Source: a bacterium
GTDB lineage: Bacteria; Electryoneota; B3-LCP
DNA: 64,000 nucleotides
Assembly (NCBI GenBank): GCA_026394195.1
Contig: JAPKYS010000013.1
Coordinates: 62,001 to 126,000 of the forward strand
Direction of reading: 5' to 3'
Below the pieces are notes generated by a model that was not told where the DNA came from, did not search any database, and saw only the letters and a list, made by a program, of their open reading frames with translations. This document shows positions 26,385-32,412 of the stretch, one piece after another. The stretch's first letter is position 1. The number at the start of each line of letters is the position of its first letter. The position numbers and the translations under genes were made by a program.

Positions 26385-27504
26385 GATGGAAATCCGAGTT
26401 CTCATCATCGACGATGATGAAACGGTTTCTGGGACACTTGAGCTGGATTTAAATAAACAACTAAAAGTTTCATCACTAGTTATCAACGACTTCTCCAAGT
26501 CATTATCTACTATCGAGGAATTCCGGCCTGATATTGTGATTCTCGATATCTACCAAGGAGGACCAGAAAAGGGTAAAAAATCTGGAGAATTTGTTTGGAG
26601 TAACATATGGTTACATAAATTTATGCCTGTAATCATATTTACAGCAGGGGACGATGAGCTATCACCACAAATCCCTGTACATCCTTTTGTAAAATCGATC
26701 TCAAAAGCCCAGGACTCAGATGTCCCTATAACGAGCGTTGTCGTTGATGCAGTGCAAAAGTTTATCCCTCATATAAATATCATAAGAGACATTCAGAATG
26801 ATGTTGATGCCGTTATCCAGAAGGTATTAAAAAATGTAGCACCAAGGATTTGGGCACAAGCGGAAGAAAGCAGTCGAAATGAAATTTTGTTTAGGTCGGC
26901 TCGTCGTAGAATCGGAGCAATGATGGATTCCAATACTGTGATGACAGATCAAGGCATTTTTCCTTGGGAGCAGTATATCTATCCTCCATTAAGTGATGAT
27001 TTGCTCCTTGGCGATGTTTTGTATAAGTTGGATGGCGATATAACGGATGCAACCTCATATCGAATTATACTTACGCCTTCGTGTGACCTTTCCGCATCTC
27101 CTCCAAAAGTTGATCAAGTACTCGTTGCCTGTTGTGAATCTAAGGATAAATATTTGCGTAATTTACCAAGTAACCCATCCAAAAAGAAAGAAAGATTGGA
27201 ATCTAATTTAAATCATGATCAAATTGACGGCAACGGGATACTCCCAGCATATTCAACAATTATACCACATTTATGTGTATGTTATCGCAAATTGGAACAA
27301 ATCCAGTATAATGAAATACTATCCAATCCTGATCGAGCAGTGGATGGGAAACGGTTTAAACGAGTTGCGTCGATTGATAGTCCTTTTCGTGAGCGGATTG
27401 CTTGGGCTTATTACCAAATCGCAGGTCGGGTAGGGATACCAACATTCGATAATAATAAATGGATAAACGAGTTGCTAAATAATCCACCGGAGGAGTCAAA
27501 ATAA
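26374..27504 (+). CDS. Response regulator receiver fused to an unrecognised C-terminal domain
   Basis: The 376-residue protein has a receiver domain at about 1-135: acidic pocket IIDDDE (11-16), phospho-acceptor Asp58 in VILDIYQGG, the Thr of VIIFTAGDDE, and the Lys of PFVKS. No DNA-binding output domain is seen. Residues about 145-205 look helical. The rest, about 205-376, holds FPWEQYIYPPLSDDLLLGDVL, ILTPSCDLSASPP and VLVACCE, a domain I do not recognise. GDVLYKLDG with TPSCDL suggests a small beta-rich fold with a conserved Cys-Asp. The start ATG has AAGGAG upstream. The methyltransferase follows after 1 nt. By context it should receive phosphate or a conformational signal from the double-GHKL protein. 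Confidence 0.85.
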   Translation: MAIEMEIRVLIIDDDETVSGTLELDLNKQLKVSSLVINDFSKSLSTIEEFRPDIVILDIYQGGPEKGKKSGEFVWSNIWLHKFMPVIIFTAGDDELSPQIPVHPFVKSISKAQDSDVPITSVVVDAVQKFIPHINIIRDIQNDVDAVIQKVLKNVAPRIWAQAEESSRNEILFRSARRRIGAMMDSNTVMTDQGIFPWEQYIYPPLSDDLLLGDVLYKLDGDITDATSYRIILTPSCDLSASPPKVDQVLVACCESKDKYLRNLPSNPSKKKERLESNLNHDQIDGNGILPAYSTIIPHLCVCYRKLEQIQYNEILSNPDRAVDGKRFKRVASIDSPFRERIAWAYYQIAGRVGIPTFDNNKWINELLNNPPEESK

Positions 27505-27505
27505 T

Positions 27506-28534
27506 ATGTATGCTGTTGATTTCTTCTGTGGTGCCGGTGGGTTGACTCGTGGGCTTCTTAATGCCGGGGTTAAAGTTATCTTTGGTATCGATTACGATAA
27601 GGATTGCCAGAAGACTTACGAGAGCAATAATAGACCTGCTAAATTCTTGCATGCCGATCTGAGAACACTTGATCCAGGTGATTTATTACCATACATCGGA
27701 AATATTCCATCGGAAAAAATGTTGTTTGCAGCATGTGCTCCCTGCCAGCCCTTCACCAAACAGCGAAGCATAAAAAATTTGCATCAAAGGAATCTGATTG
27801 GAGAGTTTTCGCGATTTGTGAAGGAATTCAATCCGGGATATGTTTTCATAGAGAATGTACCTGGCCTCGCAAGAGTAGGAGGATTCAGTTCATATAGAAG
27901 GTTCAAAAAGATTTTACGTGATTTGGGACATCAATTTGAAGAAGGCATACTCGATGCGAAAGAATACGGAGTACCACAGACCAGAAGACGCCTAATTTTT
28001 ATCAGTTCAAGAATTAACACTATCCCAATCCCACAGAAAATCAATGGTCCAGGTCTTCAGCCGCTCGTTACAGTTCGAGATACTATCTTGAGCCTCCCGC
28101 CCCTAAACGCGGGTGAAGTAGACCCCGATATTCCAAACCATTACGCTTCCAACCTTGAAGCCATAAACCTTGAGCGAATTAAAAATACTCCGCCCGATGG
28201 GGGCGATAGAAGGAGCTGGCCAGCTTCGCTGACACTGGAATGCCACAGGAACGGTTATAATGGCCATACGGATGTATATGGCCGAATGTGGTGGGATAGA
28301 CCTGCACCTGCCCTAACAGGGCGTTGTGACAGTCTTTCAAATGGTAGGTACGGACATCCGGAACAAAACCGAGCTATTTCGTTACGAGAAGCGGCTCGTC
28401 TCCAGAGTTTCAAGGATAACTATATCTTTTACGGTTCTTCAAAGAATCATATTGCATTGCAAATCGGGAATGCAGTCCCTGTAAAATTAGCGGAAGTAAT
28501 TGGATTACAATTTTTATCCAATGCTGATCGCTGA
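27506..28534 (+). CDS. DNA (cytosine-5-)-methyltransferase
   Basis: Motif I is DFFCGAGGLT (5-14). Motif IV carries the catalytic Cys80 in APCQPF (78-83). Motif VI is ENVPG (116-120). Motif VIII is QTRRR, and motifs IX-X are RPAPALTGRCD, AARLQSF and QIGNAVP. The enzyme methylates C5 of cytosine in a short target. The target-recognition region (about 215-265) contains PDGGDRRSWPASL but the specificity cannot be read. At 342 residues it is compact. It is the last gene of the vsr operon; Vsr classically repairs deamination at the sites methylated by its partner. No dedicated restriction enzyme gene is present other than the Vsr-type nuclease. Confidence 0.95.
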   Translation: MYAVDFFCGAGGLTRGLLNAGVKVIFGIDYDKDCQKTYESNNRPAKFLHADLRTLDPGDLLPYIGNIPSEKMLFAACAPCQPFTKQRSIKNLHQRNLIGEFSRFVKEFNPGYVFIENVPGLARVGGFSSYRRFKKILRDLGHQFEEGILDAKEYGVPQTRRRLIFISSRINTIPIPQKINGPGLQPLVTVRDTILSLPPLNAGEVDPDIPNHYASNLEAINLERIKNTPPDGGDRRSWPASLTLECHRNGYNGHTDVYGRMWWDRPAPALTGRCDSLSNGRYGHPEQNRAISLREAARLQSFKDNYIFYGSSKNHIALQIGNAVPVKLAEVIGLQFLSNADR

Positions 28535-28554
28535 CTGCTCTCATACTCCACCGG

Positions 28555-28806
28555 CGGGTGGCCTGGTCAACTTGTTGACCAGGTATATTCTAAAAAGCTT
28601 AAAATAAACCCGGCTAACGAGTTAGCCGGGCCACGCAGCCGGGTCGGGGCAAGCCCGACCCCTACGCCGTTCTTATCAGCGGCATCAGCGTAATTCGTGC
28701 AATCAGCGGTTCAGACAATTGTAAAAGCGTCAGATCACCGCTGCGCTAAAGACCTGCCGCAACATCTTTTACTTGGTTACTTGTTTACTTGTTCACCTGG
28801 TTACTT
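28555..28806 (+). repeat. Composite intergenic repeat, copy 2 (right of accessory segment)
   Basis: It starts GGGTGGCCTGGTCAAC like copy 1 (GGGTGGCATGGACAAC). It holds perfect hairpins CCTGGTCAAC/GTTGACCAGG (28562-28583) and CCCGGCTAAC/GTTAGCCGGG (28609-28630), then a GTCGGG/CCCGAC hairpin near 28643-28659. The following ATCAGCG region is shared with copy 1, then a degenerate GCGTCAG part, then period-8 octamers ACTTGGTT, ACTTGTTT, ACTTGTTC, ACCTGGTT (28770-28801). It fills most of the 350-nt gap 28535-28884, which contains no believable gene. Confidence 0.8.
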
Positions 28807-28884
28807 CCCCATCCCCTCCCCGCTCACATTCCCGTTGCTTTTCCCGCCGAAATTTCCTATATTGCCTTGATCAAGCAGGATCGT

Positions 28885-29493
28885 ATGAAAATCATCGACG
28901 AAAAGACGCTGCTCGCCCTGATCAAGAAGGGTGAGCGCATCCTCTATCTCAAGGACGTCCGGCTGACGCCCGCGGCGCAGGATCTGGTGCGGCTGCACAA
29001 GCTGGTCATCGTGCCGCAGGACCCGGAGTATCACCCCGCTCCCTTCCCGGTCAAGAGCGTGGTCATCGGTTCCGATCACGGCGGCTTTGAATTGAAGTCA
29101 GCGCTGATCCCAAAACTCCAGCAAGCCGGATTTTCCGTGACCGACGTCGGAACCAACAGCAGCGAAGCAGTGGACTACCCCGATTTTGCTCTGGCGGTAG
29201 CGCGCACGGTCGCCGAGGGCAAAGCCGAGCGCGGCGTCATGATCGACAGCATCGGCATTGCGTCAGCCATGGTGGCGAATAAGCTGCGCGGCATCCGGGC
29301 GGCTCCGTGCTTGAGCATCGAGGTCGCCAAGAGCGCCCGCAGTCACAACGACGCCAACGTCATCACTCTGGGCGGAAAGATCATGCAATCAGATGCTGCC
29401 TGGGAAATCCTCTTGGCTTTCCTGCAGGAACCTTTTTCCGGCGGTCGTCACGAACGCCGGGTGAAGAAGATCGAATCGGCAGGGAATAGATAG
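28885..29493 (+). CDS. RpiB/LacAB-family sugar-phosphate isomerase with N-terminal extension
   Basis: The 202-residue protein has the RpiB fold from about residue 52 on: VVIGSDHGGFELK, VDYPDFA, SHNDANVITLGG and a late GGRHERRVKKIE. It probably interconverts phosphosugars such as ribulose/ribose 5-phosphate, or a six-carbon analogue. Two things are odd. About 50 residues precede the domain and include the motif LTPAAQDLVRLHKL, which is reminiscent of short targeting or linker segments in bacterial microcompartment proteins. The catalytic-loop Cys of ICGTGIG is replaced (VMIDSIGIASAMVANK). The ATG at 28885 is chosen because upstream codons lie in low-complexity intergenic DNA. The exact substrate is unknown. 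Confidence 0.85.
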   Translation: MKIIDEKTLLALIKKGERILYLKDVRLTPAAQDLVRLHKLVIVPQDPEYHPAPFPVKSVVIGSDHGGFELKSALIPKLQQAGFSVTDVGTNSSEAVDYPDFALAVARTVAEGKAERGVMIDSIGIASAMVANKLRGIRAAPCLSIEVAKSARSHNDANVITLGGKIMQSDAAWEILLAFLQEPFSGGRHERRVKKIESAGNR

Positions 29494-29542
29494 TCAAGCA
29501 AGTGATATTAATTAAAGTAGTTAGCCAGATAATTTAGCTTCT

Positions 29543-29684
29543 GTCGGGGTCAGGGGCGACCCCGACTATGCCGCGTGATGTAGGGGCGCATGGCATGCGC
29601 CCTGTTTTGAAGACATGTCAACTTAATTGGTTAAAGCCTTTCAAGGCTGGGAATTGCAGAGCTTTCCCCCCGGGGGAAAGCTTC
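29543..29684. repeat. Three intergenic hairpins between the RpiB-like gene and guaB
   Basis: The first hairpin is GTCGGGGTC/GACCCCGAC (29543-29566), the second GGGCGCATG/CATGCGCCC around a single G (29584-29602), and the third an AGCTTTCCC/GGGAAAGCT palindrome (29662-29684). The stems are unrelated to each other. They continue the hairpin class seen at 14.4, 21.2 and 28.6 kb. The first or second might end the RpiB transcript, but no T-run follows. Confidence 0.72.
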
Positions 29685-29765
29685 TTCAACCGCAATCTAA
29701 TGCCTTCAAGCGGAACATCACTTCATTGGCAGGGTATAATCGAATAAATGTGAGGGAATGTCACC

Positions 29766-31259
29766 TTGAGTCCCAAAGCTAAAATCGCAGCATCGACAGC
29801 CTATTCCCGCATTATCGGCGAAGGATTAACCTTCGATGATCTGCTACTCTTGCCCAACAAATCCTCGATCCTGCCTTCGCATGCGGACGTCGGCAGCCGG
29901 CTGTCGCAGCATATCCACCTGAACGTCCCGCTGGTTTCGTCGGCGATGGACACGGTCACCGAATCGCGCCTGGCGATTGCATTAGCCAGACTGGGCGGAA
30001 TCGGCATCATCCACAAGAACCTTTCGCCGGAACGACAGGCAGAAGAAGTGGATCTGGTCAAGCGTGCCGAAAGCACCATCGTCTTCAACCCGATCACCAT
30101 CTCGCCCAAGCAGACCGTGCGGGACACTCTGCAGACCATGAAGCGCAAGTCGGTTTCCGGTATCCCGGTCGTGGACGGCGACAAATTGGTTGGGATCGTC
30201 ACGCACCGGGATCTGCGTTTCCAGACCAACCTCGATCTGCCGGTATCGAAGGTTATGACCAAAGCTCCGTTGGTGACGGCTCCGCCGCATACTACCCTCG
30301 AGACCGCCCAGAAAATCCTGCAGAAACATCGCATCGAAAAGCTGCTGATCGTCGATGAAGCAGGCAAGTTAGTCGGACTCATCACGGTCAAGGACATCCA
30401 GAAGAAGAGCCAATACCCTCATGCCTGCAAAGACGAACACGGCCGGCTGCGCGTCGGAGCCGCCGTTGGGGTAGGGTCCGATCTCGAGGAGCGCCTGGAA
30501 AGACTTCGTTCCGCCGGTGTGGACGTCGTGGTGGTGGACACAGCGCACGGCCACAGCGAAGGAGTCATCAAGGCGATCGAGAAGATCCGCCGCCTCTACG
30601 ATCACCTGGAGGTCATCGCCGGTAACGTAGCGAGACCGCAGGCAGTTCTGGACCTGATTTCAGCAGGTGCTCACGCCATCAAGATCGGCATCGGTCCCGG
30701 TTCGATCTGCACCACCCGCGTGGTCGCGGGCGTCGGTGTGCCGCAGATGTCAGCCATACTCGAATGCGCTGAAGCTGCTCTGAAACATGACGTACCGGTC
30801 ATCGCAGACGGCGGCATCCGCTATTCCGGCGACATCGCCAAAGCCCTGGCTGCCGGAGCCGAATCGGTAATGATCGGTCAATTGTTTGCCGGGATGGAAG
30901 AGAGCCCCGGTGAGATGATCGTGCTGGAAGGGCGCAGTTATAAGGTCGTCCGCGGGATGGGATCTTTAGGCGCCATGATGGAAGGGAGCGCCGATCGCTA
31001 CTTCCAGAATGCTGAATCTGATGGAAAGCTGGTGCCAGAAGGGATCGAAGGGCGAGTGCCTTATAAAGGTAAACTGGAAGATACCGTCTTCCAATTGATC
31101 GGTGGACTGAAGGCGTCGATGGGGTACTGCGGAGCGAAGGATCTGAAGGCGTTTCGGGAGGAGACTCAGTTCATCCGCATCAGTCCGGCAGGTCTGCGGG
31201 AAAGCCATCCGCACGACGTGGAAATCACTAAAGAAGCTCCCAACTACCGGTTCTTATAG
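29766..31259 (+). CDS. guaB: Inosine-5'-monophosphate dehydrogenase
   Basis: This enzyme oxidises IMP to XMP, the committed step to GMP. The beta/alpha barrel holds the catalytic-loop Cys in [18 protein letters not shown], and the early TFDDLLLLP. Two CBS domains are inserted (about 105-225, KMKR-type followed by SVSGIPVVD and [18 protein letters not shown]). The flap and C-terminus ([17 protein letters not shown]) are complete. At 497 residues it is normal. The start is a TTG at 29766, 8 nt after GAGGGA. Upstream TATAAT at 29735 could be a -10 box, without a strong -35. Confidence 0.96.
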   Translation: MSPKAKIAASTAYSRIIGEGLTFDDLLLLPNKSSILPSHADVGSRLSQHIHLNVPLVSSAMDTVTESRLAIALARLGGIGIIHKNLSPERQAEEVDLVKRAESTIVFNPITISPKQTVRDTLQTMKRKSVSGIPVVDGDKLVGIVTHRDLRFQTNLDLPVSKVMTKAPLVTAPPHTTLETAQKILQKHRIEKLLIVDEAGKLVGLITVKDIQKKSQYPHACKDEHGRLRVGAAVGVGSDLEERLERLRSAGVDVVVVDTAHGHSEGVIKAIEKIRRLYDHLEVIAGNVARPQAVLDLISAGAHAIKIGIGPGSICTTRVVAGVGVPQMSAILECAEAALKHDVPVIADGGIRYSGDIAKALAAGAESVMIGQLFAGMEESPGEMIVLEGRSYKVVRGMGSLGAMMEGSADRYFQNAESDGKLVPEGIEGRVPYKGKLEDTVFQLIGGLKASMGYCGAKDLKAFREETQFIRISPAGLRESHPHDVEITKEAPNYRFL

Positions 31260-31325
31260 ACGCGAGCGAAGGCAAAGCAACACGACGATGGTCATCGAGT
31301 TACTTCGCCCTCGGCTAAAACATGG

Positions 31326-31583
31326 CTATGCCGGCAGCTGATTTACAAACCGGCTCAAATGAGATTTATAGTTGGAGGCGGTGTTCTTGTGGAGGATTCC
31401 CTTGCGGGTCAAACTATCCAACATGGAACTAGCCACGCGCAGATTCTCTTTGCCGGTCGGTTGATCTTTCGATTCGCGTACTTTGCGAACCAGACTCCGG
31501 TACTGTGAACGGTAGACACGATTGGTTGCACGAGCCGCTTCGCTGGTGCGCATGCGCTTCTTGCATGACTTGTGATGGGGCAT
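31326..31583 (-). CDS. rpsT: 30S ribosomal protein S20
   Basis: The 85-residue basic protein begins MPHHKSCKKRMRTSEAAR and ends HKNTASNYKSHLSRFVNQL, the S20 pattern that binds 16S rRNA at the base of the small subunit. A CGGAG ribosome-binding site precedes the ATG. A strong promoter lies just upstream on the same strand. It is a lone gene on the minus strand among plus-strand neighbours. Confidence 0.95.
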   Translation of the reverse strand: MPHHKSCKKRMRTSEAARATNRVYRSQYRSLVRKVRESKDQPTGKENLRVASSMLDSLTRKGILHKNTASNYKSHLSRFVNQLPA

Positions 31584-31610
31584 TGACTTCTCCGAAAAGA
31601 GTGAATCTTA

Positions 31611-31639
31611 AATATATTAAAAAAAAAAGCCTTTGTCAA
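31611..31639 (-). promoter_or_regulatory. Sigma-70-type promoter for rpsT
   Basis: On the minus strand a perfect -35 TTGACA (31634-31639) and a -10 TATATT (31611-31616, 5 of 6 matches) are separated by exactly 17 nt filled with a T-rich tract. The -10 is about 28 nt before the rpsT ATG. This is the cleanest promoter in the window. Its -35 overlaps the first possible codons of the sirtuin gene on the other strand. Confidence 0.8.
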
Positions 31640-32400
31640 GCACAGAATTTACAGAAATTAATTCACTGTCTCTAAGCCAGGAGCAGCTGCAAAGGGTGGT
31701 GGTTCTGACGGGAGCTGGTATTTCCGCAGAATCGGGTGTGCCCACCTTCCGCGGCGAAACCGGTCTGTGGCGGCAATTCCGCCCCGAAGATCTGGCGACT
31801 CCCGAAGCCTTCGCCGATCAGCCTGTGGTGGTCTGGGAATGGTATCTCCACCGGCGGAACCTGATCGCCCAGGTATTGCCCAATCCCGGGCATCATGCCC
31901 TGGTGGAGCTGGAGCGTATGCTGGGCGATTCATTCACTCTGGTCACACAAAACGTAGATGGATTGCACCGCCGCGCCGGCAGTCAGAACCCGATCGAATT
32001 GCACGGCAATATTTTCGTCAATCGCTGCGGGCGCTGCCAGGATCATTGGGCGGATGATGCGCTTGATTTCAGCAAATTGCCGCCGCATTGCCCAACGTGT
32101 GCCGGTGAGGTCCGGCCGGGCGTCGTCTGGTTTGGTGAAAGCCTCCCAGCCGCCGCCATCGATCAGGCATATTCCAAATCGCAGCGGGCGACCCTCTTCA
32201 TATCGATTGGTACGTCAACCGTGGTTCACCCTGCAGCCGGGTTGCCGCTGCTGGCGATGGAAAGCGGTGCATATTTGATTGAGATCAACCCCGAAGAGAC
32301 GCCAATCTCGCGCCTATCAGATTGCGTCATCCGCGAGAAATCGGCAACGACGCTGCCGCTGCTGGTTAAAAAACTGCAATCCCTGAAAAACGGAAACTGA
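31633..32400 (+). CDS. cobB: NAD-dependent protein deacylase, sirtuin family
   Basis: This enzyme removes acetyl or other acyl groups from lysines with NAD consumption. VVLTGAGISAESGVPTFRG opens the Rossmann fold. TQNVDGLHRRAGS and ELHGN give the catalytic histidine region. The zinc ligands are CGRCQD and CPTCAG, and GTSTVVHPAAGLP follows. The start is unsure: the TTG at 31633 lies in the -35 box of rpsT, and no ATG is available before the NAD motif. A GTG near 31696 would start just before the first beta strand. Length is 255 or about 234 residues accordingly. Confidence 0.9.
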   Translation: MSSTEFTEINSLSLSQEQLQRVVVLTGAGISAESGVPTFRGETGLWRQFRPEDLATPEAFADQPVVVWEWYLHRRNLIAQVLPNPGHHALVELERMLGDSFTLVTQNVDGLHRRAGSQNPIELHGNIFVNRCGRCQDHWADDALDFSKLPPHCPTCAGEVRPGVVWFGESLPAAAIDQAYSKSQRATLFISIGTSTVVHPAAGLPLLAMESGAYLIEINPEETPISRLSDCVIREKSATTLPLLVKKLQSLKNGN

Positions 32401-32412
32401 TGTTTTAAGACC

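Noticed and set aside
23794..28534. Ordinary orphan dcm-vsr pair
   Set aside because: Not fully excluded, but the classical pair is adjacent and lacks two intervening large genes. Here an ATPase and a receiver gene are translationally coupled between them.
28770..28801. Period-8 array as a CRISPR-like repeat
   Set aside because: There are no spacers; units are 8 nt and contiguous, and no cas genes are near.
29494..29765. Purine or guanine riboswitch before guaB
   Set aside because: The region holds three independent hairpins and no recognisable three-way-junction core; the hairpins resemble the other repeat hairpins of the window.
14381..29765. tRNA genes in the hairpin-rich gaps
   Set aside because: Stems are isolated and perfect, and no cloverleaf with TTCRA arm and acceptor stem can be built around them.
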